From Iris pallida (Eukaryota; Streptophyta; Magnoliopsida; Asparagales; Iridaceae): a stretch of 64,000 nt of DNA. Positions 47,177-59,020 of this stretch are shown here, in pieces. The translations under genes and the position numbers were made by a program. The DNA lies in the NCBI GenBank assembly GCA_029216955.1, contig JANAVB010002199.1, positions 10,276,271-10,340,270 on the forward strand. The letters run 5' to 3'. The notes below the pieces were generated by a model, which saw only the letters and a program-made list of their open reading frames with translations, was not told the origin of the DNA and made no database searches. The first letter of the stretch is position 1. Each line of letters starts with the position of its first letter.

Positions 47177-48835
47177 TGTAATGCCCCAGTCCCAAATACG
47201 TAGGACTAGAACGTAATCATGCCAGCTGTATATACGAAGCATATGGACCCTCGTATATATACATAAGCTGTAAAATGCAGTAACCAAGGTACTAAATCTC
47301 ATCCACAAAGATAAATATGATATAAAAGTAACTTTGAATTTGTCATGTACACCATAGTTGGGCGGAGACAAAGTCCACTACCAACCAGATTAAATATGGA
47401 AAATATACATGGAAAGATTTTAGCAAGCGAGAGCAATGGCGAGTCCAAGAGCAATCACCACGAAGGAAGGAATGGCCTTAGCTAGAGCACCTGCAAGAAA
47501 TCACGAAACACACACCTGGCGAGATAACCAGGTCCTCAGAGGGATGTAACAAGATACATCTGAATATAAAACATGCCACAATCAAAGAAAGTGACAAGAC
47601 ACTATAAGGTAATCTAACCAACTAAAGTGAACATGCAGTGAGAACAAACCTTTCGTCGCATGGGCCCTGGCTGTAAATGGGATCTAGTATAGTCCCCACT
47701 TGGGCACCAGTGACCGAGAGCATGACGTTGAAAAACGACAGTGGCCAACCTGAGAGGCTCATACCCGTATCTCCAGCGGAGCTTCCGGGTTATAGGGAAA
47801 GTGCAATAGAAGCCCATACGATAAGGAAATGTTCTTCCCCCTAATGTACCTATCATGTCGTATCCACGACCATGTAACACTACTAACCGTCAAGTCTTCT
47901 AACACCCAACTATTGACAGTTAGACCTAACGCACGTCCTGCACGCATCAGTGATCAGCCAACATGCAAGTTCGTAGGCTATATGCTACTCACGTCTCACA
48001 CATCTCGTGGTACAACAGTGTCAAAGTTTATGTAATGCACTAAACTAGAGGTGGTCCCTTAACTCTAAGTCCATATGCAATCAAAGGTAAATAACAAGGT
48101 ACAACTAATATCACTGAGCAGGAAGTAATCAAGAACTAGAAATAAATGAACAGTGATATGTAAATAAAAGGCAACTAAAAATAAACAGTATAATGGCAAG
48201 GTATCTTGCCTGGGGTGTCGTCTGGTGTGGTGCAAAAATTCGACAAGTCATGTCTGTCCAGTAGCCATGTTCGATGAGTAAGGGTACGAATCCACAAGAA
48301 AATAGGAAGCATGATTTAGTAACGATAAACGATGATAATCAGGAGAATTATCAAAATATACGTCCATAGACTATTTTGAAAATATATTAATATTTTATAA
48401 CTATATTTTTGTTACTCAAACTATTTTTGAAATCTGAAAATCATCTATACTAAAACTCTATTTTTGGTAAATATAATATTTTAGATCAAAATTATATATA
48501 CCTATGTTATTATGAATCAAAACACATTCTTTTTCTCTAATAATAATACTAATAACACTATTAGTAATAATAATAATGATCATAATGATAAAAATAAACT
48601 TAATAATATTTAACAATAATAAATAATAACAGTAAACTATACTAACAATAATAAACCTAACAATATTTAATAAAACCTAAATATTAATAACAATTATATA
48701 TATAATAATAATTATTATTATTATACAATTATTAGCTTTTTAAAATAAAATAATAATAATAATGTTGTAGTAATAGCACTGATACAAATAATAATAATGA
48801 GATCAAGTATAATAATGATAGTAATAATAATAATA

Positions 48836-48894
<59 letters not shown>

Positions 48895-50956
48895 TAATAA
48901 TAATAAAATCAATAATAAAATCAATAATAATTACTCTTTTCTTAAGGAAACTTTTACAGAGAGAGAGAGTTGAGTGAGACAGGGAGTAAAGAGAGAGATG
49001 GGAGCGGAAGGAGAAGGGGGTTTCCTTACCGAGGCGGTCGGCGGTTACCGACGAGGCCGGCGTGGTGGCGGCGTGGTCGGCCAAGACGAGGCCAGGAGAG
49101 GCGGTGGCGCTCGTGCGCTGCCCGGACGCGGGCGGAGCTGGCGTGGGCTGATCGACGGATGGGGGTTTTTCTGCGGCGGTGGAGGCGCGGGGGCCGGCCT
49201 GTTGAGGCGGACGGCGGCCTGAGCGGGCGATCGCACAGAGCTTCGGCGGAGTAGAGGCGGAGCGTTCGTACGACGCGGGGCGGAGCCTGGCTCGAGGTGG
49301 CGTCGGGTGGAGGCGCGCGCGCGACCCACAGTGGACGGCGGGGAGATCGAGTGACAGAGGGAGCTCCGGGCGGTTTAAGGGCGGTGGCATGGTGGTGCTC
49401 GGCCGGAGGAGGACGCCGGCAGGGATGAGTGGGGTTATTTATTTTTTTTCTTCCAGTGGGCGGCGTGGCTTTGGCGATGGGAGCCGGGAGATGTGGTGGT
49501 CAGCCTCGACCCGGCTCGGTCGCACACGGCCACGGCTGGGTCGGTCGGAGAGGGTGGCCGCTCAGATCTAGGAGGGGCGGCTCGTCAGAGGCACTCCGAT
49601 GGAGGCGGCGATGACTGCGGAGGAGGTCGGTCAATCGGGATGGCGGTCGCGCAGCACCCCTGGTCGGACAACGGATTCGGCGGCGCTGGATCGGATCTAG
49701 GCGCACGGAGACGGGCGCTGGACGGCTTCGGCTAGGACAGGGGAGGGTTCAATTGCCTTTCCTTCTTCTTCTTCTTTGGTTGATGGGGATGGTGTTGTAG
49801 AGGACCGAGGAGGCGAGGAGGCTGAGATGGTGACATCGGGAAGGTGTTTTGCGGGTGGTGGTGTGGTTGCCGTGGTTTAACTGCTGGTGGTCGGTGATGG
49901 CATTGGGTTTCCGGAGGTTGATGCCGGCTTGGTTACGGCGGAAGGGTGCTGTCGGGATGAATCGAAACGGATGATGGTGATGACGGGGTATTGGTGGTGT
50001 GGAGGCTGGATTCGGCCGACGGTGAGGGGTTTGGGGGTGGTAGACGGTGAGGATGGCTGCGAAGTTGGCCATTGGTGGCCGGGATGGAGTTGGTGGCTTG
50101 GCAGTAGAGTCGGAACGGTGGCAATGCGGAAATTAGGATTAGGTTTTGGCGTGTCGGGTTGTGTCCTGCGTGACACGGGAGAGTATAGATGTCCGGGGTT
50201 GTCGAACACGAGAAGAACCATGTATGTGTACTAGAAGAATATAGTGGATATGATCTGGACACGGACACGATACACAATGGGGTAGAAATTGTGGAATTTG
50301 CTGGAGGAGTACCTCTCCTTTTATAGGAGGTGGGAATACCCAGTTAGATAAACATTAGGATTTATTTAAATCCTAATTAGATAATCATCATGTGATTAAA
50401 TAGATTTAAAGCCAATTCAAATCAAATCCAAATCCAAATTAATTCCATACTTAATTTAAAATATTTTTAAATAAAGCCAATAAAATCTTTTGCAATTTAA
50501 TTTACCATATTTAATCAAATATTAAGTAAACAAGATCTCAAATTTTATTTTCATAGTTAAATATTTATGGAAATAATTAATTTTGAAAATTACTATAAAT
50601 ACTTTAAATATTTAAATCATAAACTAGCTTTTGTAAATATCAAGATTTATTAATAAACAAATTTTTACATTTCGCAAAATATTAAACCAAAGTTTCTAAA
50701 TCACCATTTATTTGTACACGACGAATAAAATAACCTTTTTATACAAAATTAAATTATTTATAAAATTTATAATAATAAAATATTTTTTTTAACATATGTA
50801 CCTCGACACATATTCGTACTCGTCGAGAAATACGAAATACAATCTCGCTCGCCACGCAAATGCGACAAAGCGACTCATATGCGACGTATAGATACGAAGA
50901 TAAAAAATACGAAATTTTAAATAAAAAAATCGTAGTAGAAATTTGGGGGTTTTACG
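47177..50956 (-). repeat. Element D 3' LTR (3.8 kb)
   Basis: The fuller of the two D LTRs. On the plus strand it starts TGTAATGCCCC and ends TTTTACG, with the last base changed from A. It contains a TAA microsatellite, a GC-rich skewed part (48960-50230) and a minus-strand TATA box TATAAAAGG (50317-50325). Open frames in the GC-rich part are not protein-like. Confidence 0.9.
48822..48930. repeat. (TAA)n microsatellite in D LTR
   Basis: About 30 triplets, nearly pure for the first 85 bases, then mixed with TAAAATCAA. The right LTR lost this part in its deletion. Confidence 0.9.
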
Positions 50957-53900
50957 TCCTATCCAACTTAAAAGAATTTCGTCCTCGAAATTTAGGAAAA
51001 ATTAGGGTAGGTAAGGCGAAGGAGATAGAAGCAGTATAATCGATAAGAATTTGATTTATATTGAATAAAAGGCAATCAATTGTTTGACGAGAATGAAACG
51101 ACTTTTCAATGGCAATATGTCTTTTGATCGACTAAAATTTTTGTTGGTTTTAGATTTCGATCATGACAATCAATCAGTGTCTAGCTCGATCAATCTTAAC
51201 ATTTTCCTTAAAAGGGCAACCTCATAAGTAGGTAATAAACTCCTTAATCCTTGTCATCGTCAATATTCATGAAATCTCTCTTATCATAAATCGTTCTATA
51301 AAAAAAATTTCGTTCTACGTCCCCTTAAACAAAACCAATATGATTCTCATTGTACTCAAATTTTCTCTAACTCGTCATAGAATTTCAAATAGTCTAAATT
51401 GGAATACCGTAATCTTCTATTATACTAGCTCACGTATATCTTCCCAAGTTATAATTTCCTATTAAAATTCCAAACCTTCAATCAATTGGCCCAAGTAGAA
51501 ATTGAAAAATCTCTTTACTACAATTTTATTGGTCAATGCATCCATGGGTATCAAAAATCCGTCTTCGTTGATAAATCTCGAAAACTATCCGTATACCTTC
51601 ATAACTCAATCTTCTATCATCATAATTGCAAATTTTTCTAAAATACTTATTAGTCACTCTCTCGAAAATTTGAATTCAACAATCTCTTCTTTTTGATGGT
51701 AGAATTGAAACTCATCTTAAATTCGTATTCATGATCATCTTAGAACTTAATCAAAGTGTAACAGTTTCTTTCTTCAACAATTGGTAATCCTTAAAAAAAA
51801 AATATCGTCGTATCGTCAACATTGTCTTTATCAAAAATTTGCATCTATAATTTTATATATATTTGGTTCTTAAACCATCAATACTTTAGAAAAAAAATTT
51901 CACTCGATATGTAGTTACCTCAAAACAAATTTGAAAGTCGCGAAGTCTATTTATCCTCGAGTGTTTCATCAAAACATAATATATCTTTCCTTACTTCATT
52001 GATTCGGATTTATTGCACATTTTCATTTATTTCCCACCTATAGCTCATAATCTCATAATTATCTTAACCAACTACATTATTATCCATGCTGTGGGGTTCT
52101 CCAATCTAGCTTTTACTAACTCAAGATTGTCATGATCAAATTTTATTTCGCATAAGGGAACAAGGAACAAGGTGGCGTAAATAACGGAGAAATCATAGTG
52201 AAGTATGAGAAAGCAATTTAATTGGAAGGGAAAAAAGTAAGTGTTGCTAATATCGGAGTGTGAACGGTGTTATGTGTCTAAGTAAATCAATACAAGAAAA
52301 TAAAATGACAAGGGTTAAGCAGTCAAGATAAAACACAAGGGTAAGCATTTAACGGATTTAGTAGATCATAATCGGGCCAAAAATTTGGGTCGAGATCGAT
52401 TCCATATATAGTCAAAAGTATTTCGGTACCATGGTATCGGTTATAGTCGAGTCTTTATGTCCCGAAAGTCGTACCATAAAAATAGAGTACAAGGGGACGT
52501 GTTTTAGTGGGACATGTTATACCTACATGATGGTGGGTTCGTCTAGGTCTTGTATATGAAATTGGCTGGAAGAAAAGGTCTAGTGTTGTGCTCCAAATAT
52601 CAAAGTCACGATAGGGAACGTCGAATGATAAAAAAAATAGAAAGTGGGTTTTCATAAGATACTAATTAATGCAAAAAATTAAAAGGTTTAAGGCACGAAG
52701 TAAAGATAATTATGAATCTCGTAGGTTAAGGTAAAATAAGTTAGAGCACAGTTTCTAGAGAGAAAATAGTCTCATAGATAAGGATATGGCCGATGGGATG
52801 GTTCTAATCATTTCTAAGTTTCAAACAATTAGATGTCACGAATAAAGATCTAGATTTTGAGGGAAGGTCGAGCAAGTCAAAGGTATGTTCTTCGGTTTGG
52901 TCGATGACTAACTATACTTGTGTATATGCAATATCATAATCATAGGTGGCATGGCAATCTAATGTAGAATACTTCTATCTCACTAGGGGACCTTGCTTGT
53001 TTCTTGGTCCTTCACCACTATATGATCTAATCTAAAATTTCAAGTTCCTCGAAATTTCTCAATAAAATTTCCATGATACTCTACCAAGATTTTCTTGGTC
53101 ATCTTAGACTGTCAATTTTAATCAAAATTTTAAATCTCTAGTCAATCTCGAACAATCCTCGTAATTCGCAAATCGAATAAATTCATCATTTTTTTCCCAA
53201 CCTTAAACTCGTCATTTAATAAGTTTATCAACCAAATTTCATACTACAAAATGGAACATTTAATTAACTCTCGAATTTAATCATATATCCTTCAAACGTG
53301 TATATCTAGCTTCCCATAAGTCACAACTACTCTCCAAGATTTTTTTTTTCCACCAAAATCTAAATATTCATAATCAAGGCTTTAGACTTGAAATCTAAAT
53401 AACTTTATAGATCATATGAGCAAATTTAAATATTTAAATTTTTCCTTCAAAGTCGATTTCATATATTCCAAAAATATTTCAAACAATTTTTTTTTACCAT
53501 TATCTCTTCAAGCTCAAAATTAAATAAATTTAAAAATTCATATGACTCAATTTAAAACCTCAAGCTCTCTAATAAACCATAAATCCTAAACCCTCCATAT
53601 TCTCTTATAATTTAAAACTCTTTAAAAACTTTTACAATCTAATACTTGAACTCAACGTAAATCATGTGTCACAATTAAAATATGTTTTCCAATCGGTTTC
53701 ATATCCCAATAAATCATAAACTATTTTGCAATTTCAAAAAAAACCATAAATCATAAATTTATTTTCGCGATCTAGTTGTCCTCTTGTGTATACCACCTTG
53801 TAATAGCAAAATAAAATTTCAACTATCCATTGAATGTGGTAATATGCTACTACCCAACTTGGAATTAACTAATCCTTAAGAATCATATTTCTAGGAAAAT

Positions 53901-54211
53901 AAATTCCTCTACAACTCAAATAAAATCTCCATGCATATTAGTTGTCAATGCAATCCATCTAGCCATGTGTTTAACCTTTGGACATATACTAGTGTAGTCA
54001 TCTTACTAAACACGAAACTAAGAATTTACGGTGGAAGGAGTCAAGCAAAATGCAAATCAAGGGGGTCGAACGAGAGTTCGGAATTTAAGTCAAAAAGGGA
54101 TGTCAAGTAGGTGAATGAGATTCTAAACTCTAATCCTCTATTGCAGGTCCGTTTGGTTTAATCATGTAACCGAAACGGCAAACTTGACCTGCATGGGCCA
54201 CCACAAAAACA
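50957..54211 (-). other. Element D internal region, no coding sequence
   Basis: AT-rich throughout, with no open frame above about 66 codons and no recognisable retroelement motif. The 50957-50998 block matches the pre-LTR block of Tekay elements. The candidate primer site TGGTGGCCCATGCAGGTC (minus strand, 54186-54203) lies 8 bases from the LTR. Confidence 0.8.
54186..54203 (-). other. Element D primer binding site (tRNA-Ile type)
   Basis: TGGTGGCCCATGCAGGTC. From memory it is fully complementary to the 3' end of plant tRNA-Ile(AAU). Same site as in A, which has one mismatch. Confidence 0.6.
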
Positions 54212-56073
54212 TGTAATGTCCCAGTCCCAAATACGTAGAAATAGAACGTAATCATGCCAGCTGTATATATACGAAGTATATGGACCCTCGTATATATACA
54301 TAAGCTGTAAAATGCAGTAACCAAGGTACTAAATCTCATCCACAAAGATAAATATGATATAAAAGTAACTTTGAATTTGTCATGTACACCATAGTTGGGT
54401 GGAGAACCACTACCAACCAGATTAAATATGGAAAATATACATGGAAAGAATTTAGCAAGCGAGAGCAATGGCGAGTCCAAGAGCAATCACCACGAAGGAA
54501 GGAATGGCCTTTGCTAGAGCACCTGCAAGAAATCACAAAACACACACCTGGCGAGATAACCAGGTCCTCAGTGGGCGGCATGGCTTTGGCGATGGGAGCC
54601 GGAAGATGTGGTGGTCAACCTCGACCCGGCTCGGTCGCACACGGTCGTGGCTAGGTCGGCCGGAGAGGGTGGCCGTTCAGATCTAGGAGGGGCGGCTCGT
54701 CGGAGGCGCTCCGATGGAGGCGACGACGACTGCAGAGGAGTTCGGTCAATCGAAATGGCGGTCGTGCAGCTCCCCTAGTCGGACAACGGATTCGGCAGCG
54801 CTGGATCGGATCCAGGCGTACGGAGACGGGCGCTAGTCGGCTTCGGCTAGGACAGGTGAGGGTTCAATTGCCTTTCCTTCTTCTTCTTCTTTGGTTGATG
54901 GGGATGGTATTGTGGAGGACCGAGGAGGCGAGGAGGCTGAGATGGTGACGTCGGGAAGGTATTTTGCGGGTGGTGGTGTGGTTGCCGTGGTTTAACTGCT
55001 GGTGGTCGGTAATGGCATTAGGTTTCCGGGGGTTGATGCCGGCCTGGTTACGGCAGAAGGGTGCTGTCGGGATGAATCAGAACGGATGATGGTGATGACG
55101 GGGTACTGGTGGTATGGAGGCTGGATTCGGCCGACGGTGAGGGGTTTGGGGGTGGTAGACGGTGAGGATGGCTGCGAAGTTGGCCATTGGTGGCCGGGAT
55201 GGAGTTGGTGGCTTGGTAGTAGAGTCGGAACGATGGTGATACAAAAATTAGGATTAGGTTTTGGCGTGTCGGGTTGTGTCCTGCGTGACACGGGAGAGTG
55301 TAGATGTCCGGGGTTGTCGGACACGAGAAGAACCATGTATGTGTACTAGATGAATATAGTGGATATGATCTGGACACGGACACGATACACCATGGGGTAG
55401 AAATTGTGGAATTTGCTGGAGGAGTACCTCTCCTTTTATAGGAGGTGGGAATACCCAGTTAGATAAACATTAGGATTTATTTAAATCCTAATTAGATAAT
55501 CATCATGTGATTAAATAGATTTAAAGCCAATTCAAATCAAATCCAAATCCAAATTAATTCCATACTTAATTTAAAATATTTTTAAATAAAGCCATAAAAT
55601 CTTTTGCAATTTAATTTACCATTTTAATCAATATTAAGTAAACAAGATCTCAAATATTATTTTCATAGTTAAATATTTATGGAAATAATTAATTTCAAAA
55701 ATTACTATAAATACTTTAAATATTTAAATCATAAACTAGCTTTTGTAAATATCAAGATTTATTAATAAACAAATTTTTATATTTCGCAAAATATTAAACC
55801 AAAGTTTCTAAATCACCATTTATTTGTACACGACGAATAAAATAACCTTTTTATACGAAATAAAATTATTTATAAAATTTATAATAATAAAATATTTTTT
55901 TAACATATGTACCTCGACACATATTCGCACTCGTCGAGAAATACGAAATGCAATCTCGCTCGCCACGCAAATGCGACAAAGCGACTCATGTGCGACGTAT
56001 AGATACGAAGATAAAATAAAATAAATACGAAATTTTAAATAAAAAATTGTAGTAGAAATTTAGGGGTTTTACA
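54212..56073 (-). repeat. Element D 5' LTR with internal deletion
   Basis: Matches 47177-50956 at both ends but lacks about 1.9 kb. The text passes from the match of 47544 directly to the match of about 49456, at a shared CAG. TATA box at 55432-55440 (minus). Confidence 0.9.
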
Positions 56074-57094
56074 AACCACCTTGGTTGCTGTCCGTCATGA
56101 ACACCGTCTTTACATAAAGAGAGATGGAAGGAACGGTGGAGGACGTGCCCTCCGAATCATACCCCTGTAGCGAGAAGTCATCGGGGTATGTGGGAATGTT
56201 CTTCTCTGATTCGGACTCGTTTGCTTCATTTTGGGAGTCGTGGACGTCCTCGGGGACGTGGTCCCTTGCTGTATCTGATGGGAGAGTTGTTTCCTCGGGC
56301 TCATCTCCTTGGAACATCGGATTATCATGGATGTTCTGAGGAGTGCTACCCCCAGTCCCAGCAACCCCCAGTGGTGTGGACGATAAATCTTCCACTGTAG
56401 AGATTTTATCTTTGAACGGGTACCTTGGAGAACTCCGGTGGTGGGCACCCGTTTAGACGATAGTCTCTTAGTCATAGTGGTTGAAATCTTCGGGCTGGGA
56501 ACATTGGTCTTCTTCCCTCTCCCATCAGCAGGGATTTTCTGAGTAGAGTTGCAGGAGACGACGGGAGGTGCCTTATCCTCTGAACATGCTTATTGCAGTC
56601 TTTAAAAGACGGACTGCCGATCTTTTCGTACCGTCGCGTTATTGCAACAGCAGTTGACGATGACTTGGTGCAGTGACGTCCTTGGGAGGACTCTTTGCAC
56701 CCCGATGCACCTTCTCTTTCCTTGCATTTGTGGAGGATGGCCTCACGCAAGTCAGATGGGTCCGGATCGACCATGTTTGCTCCCTGGATTTTGGAAGACT
56801 TTTGGGAACATCTCTGTCCGTTTGCCGCCGGGGGCTGGACTTGAGTGGTTCTGTACAACTTTCCATCAGAGGCCCGTATAACAGTATGTGGGACGTTCGG
56901 ATGGTCAGAGGTCAGATCAGCGGACCGAGCTTGCCATGCTCGTGCTGCCCTAGACTTCTTCACTCTAGTGCGTTAGGGCACATAGCAGGAAGAGTCTAAT
57001 TGGTGCTGGAGAGAGTCAGACATGTCTTCTTAGGAGCACAAGAGATCAGGACCATAGGAGAGGCGGTTGAGGACAGAGCCGCGTGGAGTAGGCA

Positions 57095-57310
57095 TCATGC
57101 GGCTGGAATCAATAATCTTCACGCGGCTGGCAGTCATAGCCGCATAGATCTTCTCCATGCGGCTGGAAATCCTGACCGTATGATCGTTCTCCATGCGGCT
57201 GGAAATCCTGGCCGCATGAGTATTATGCATTTGGCTAGCAGTCTCAGCCGCCTGGTCATCATTCATGCGGCTGGCAATCTTGGCCGCATGAGTCTTCGTT
57301 TTGCGGCTAG
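57095..57310 (-). repeat. CATGCGGC hairpin array inside the C gag leader
   Basis: Units of 33-36 bases, each with TGCGGC, a 10-12 base spacer and GCCGCA, clearest at 57157-57179, 57193-57216 and 57263-57290. Architecture is the same as the TGCGCC/GGCGCA hairpins of the B LTR, but with the C version of the octamer. Confidence 0.85.
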
Positions 57311-57691
57311 TGCCCTTGTTCAGTTTCTTCCTGGAGCACATAGAAGCGCTCTTTGCCCCTGCAAATCCAGCATCGTAGTGCTTTCCTCTGCCGGACTTGG
57401 GGACAGCAGAGTCCTCTATAGCTTGAAGTAGGGCCGCACGAGAGTCGCCTTCGCCGTCTTGGACAGCAGAAAGTACTCCGTCCAGAGCTTGGGGTGGAGC
57501 AAATGATTTTGGCCTCCACTCGCTGCGAGCTTTCTTTATGCGGGTTCGCTTTTGGACCGGGCCAGCGCTTCCCTAAGAGAGCATTTCTTCAAACGCCTGT
57601 TGGTCGAAGCGGACGACCATCTTCTGTTGCGTGGAGCCAAGTTTGGCTGCATCCAATTGTGTCACCAACTCCTCAACCGTAGAGAAGTTTG

Positions 57692-57709
57692 TCCCCAGTA
57701 GAGTCACCA
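57692..57709 (-). other. Element C primer binding site (tRNA-Arg type, diverged)
   Basis: TGGTGACTCTACTGGGGA, with two differences from the B site and three from the remembered tRNA-Arg end, all explicable as transitions. Confidence 0.6.
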
Positions 57710-57712
57710 TCG

Positions 57713-59015
57713 TGTTTGCTATTGATTGTAAAAGAACAAAACAATTATTGGAGGACTGAACTTAGACTCACAATACAAACTCGCTTGTACAAAGAAAACC
57801 TACGGACGAAAACCTAGGTACAACAATCTAAATATAATTGTTTATTTTAGATTTTGGGGGGTGACGGTAGAGGCTCGGGAAAGCGACGGCAGCTCTGCCT
57901 TACTCCTTAGACGATCGGGTGCAGCCTTGGCTCTGTAGAAGAACTAATTGGCGTTGATGAAGAAATGCTCTCCTTTCAATTTCTCTCTGACTCTCTGGAT
58001 CCGAGGGGAGGTGTTCTCTCTCTCTCTGCTCTCCGATCTCTGCTCTCTATATCTCTCTCCGTCGTATCTCTTGCAAGGGAATGGTACCTTGCTATTTATA
58101 AGAGTGGGGGGGCATCATTAGGGTTTGCAATGATTGCCCATTCTTAAAAGTCGGCGGTTAAAGATCAATGAATCTGGACCGCGTATAATAGATTTGAGCA
58201 ATTAATATGATTGTATCAAATCTCTGTGGACAATTAATGATGATTGCCATAAATCCTCATGATTATGCCAAGCTCGGATCTCCTGCCACGTGTTCAATTT
58301 GATTGATTGCAAATGATCTGATTTGATCTCAGTAATTATGAGGATGGTACTAAACCTGATTATTAGGATTTGTTGATGAATCTTGCCACGTGTCCCACTA
58401 TTATTAGGCTGATAGCTGTAGGGACGCTGACAGAACCGCGAGCCACTTAGAAAATTTGAGCCGCATGAGGATTGCCCCTCCACTAAGCCGCATAAGGCTG
58501 ACCACGTGTCAAGGCTGCTTGGGAGTGGCCTCTGAACATTTGAACCGCATAGAGATGATCTGAGCCGCATGAGCGTAGGCGACCGCATGATGGATGGCTT
58601 CTCAGTGAGCCGCATGAAGATAGTCCTTATGAGGCGCATGGGTAGCCTCTGCCTGAGCCGCATGGGTAGCCTTTGCCTGAGCCGCATGGATGGCCTCTGT
58701 CTGAGCCGCATACGACTGTCTACGTGGCAAGACCGCAAAAAGGTCTTTAGGATTTTGACGGATTGTGTCAGAGATATCCTTCGTTTCCCTAGGAGTCTGC
58801 CATTATAACAGAGTCATTATTGCATCTTTCTGTCATTGGTCAGAGCTGTCAGCCGTCAAGGCATTAAATACAGTAGAAGACAAAGGGAAGAGCTGTTGAG
58901 GGCCACGTGGCTCTTCTCTGGGCCGCATGGGACTATTCGAGCCGCATATATGCTTGAGCCGCATGGGGATCTTTGGCCGCATGGATCTTTCTTTATTCTT
59001 TTCCATGCTTCTACA
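57713..59015 (-). repeat. Element C 5' LTR
   Basis: Starts TGTAGAAGCAT on the minus strand and ends with GCAAACA. Minus-strand TATA box TATAAATAG at 58092-58100. Dense GCCGCATG sites at 58440-58990. Starting string is shared with B and F, so the families are related. Confidence 0.93.
58092..58100 (-). promoter_or_regulatory. TATA box of C 5' LTR
   Basis: TATAAATAG followed by a CT/GA-rich leader. The other C LTR has a changed base here. Confidence 0.6.
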
Positions 59016-59020
59016 AGGGA

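Larger units (their letters stand above)
47177..56073 (-). mobile_element. Element D: non-coding large LTR retrotransposon derivative
   Basis: Perfect AACCA duplication (47172-47176, 56074-56078). LTRs begin TGTAAAACCCC and end CATTACA on the minus strand. The internal 3255 bases have no coding domain on either strand. The pre-LTR GAGGACGAAATTC block and a tRNA-Ile-type primer site show a Tekay-type origin and the minus orientation. The size and emptiness fit a large retrotransposon derivative (LARD) that would need proteins from another element. Confidence 0.88.
56074..57710 (-). pseudogene. Element C gag leader
   Basis: Reads from an ATG at 57710, within three bases of the LTR, through the primer site. 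Homology to the B leader is visible from the start (QQKMVVRFDQQAFEE against QKMLVVRLNQQAYEE in B). A TAG at 57573 and a TAA near 56985 interrupt it, and the frame changes near 56450. From about 57310 to 57095 it contains an insertion absent from B: in-frame repeats of about 12 residues such as HAARISSRME, encoded by CATGCGGC hairpins. The acidic end stops at insertion D (56073) and resumes at 47176. No known domain. Confidence 0.75.
13527..59015 (-). mobile_element. Element C: Tat-lineage retrotransposon with antisense gene
   Basis: Bounded by a perfect AGGGA duplication (13522-13526, 59016-59020). On its own strand it begins TGTAGAAGCAT at 59015. In order it then holds the 5' LTR, primer site, gag leader, gag, protease, RT, RNase H, a second RNase H and integrase. 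A hairpin-repeat block, an opposite-strand gene, a polypurine tract and the 3' LTR complete it. B interrupts the 3' LTR and D interrupts gag. The second RNase H and the antisense gene place it in the Tat lineage, beside Retand/Grande-like elements. All coding parts carry stops. Confidence 0.9.

Noticed and set aside
48803..50277. Frames of 95-195 codons in the D LTR, one repeated at 55002-55349
   Set aside because: The repeat only reflects LTR duplication. Residues are low-complexity and no domain is seen.
51502..51696. Possible small gene in the D interior (64 codons)
   Set aside because: AT-rich chance frame with no motif or conserved context.
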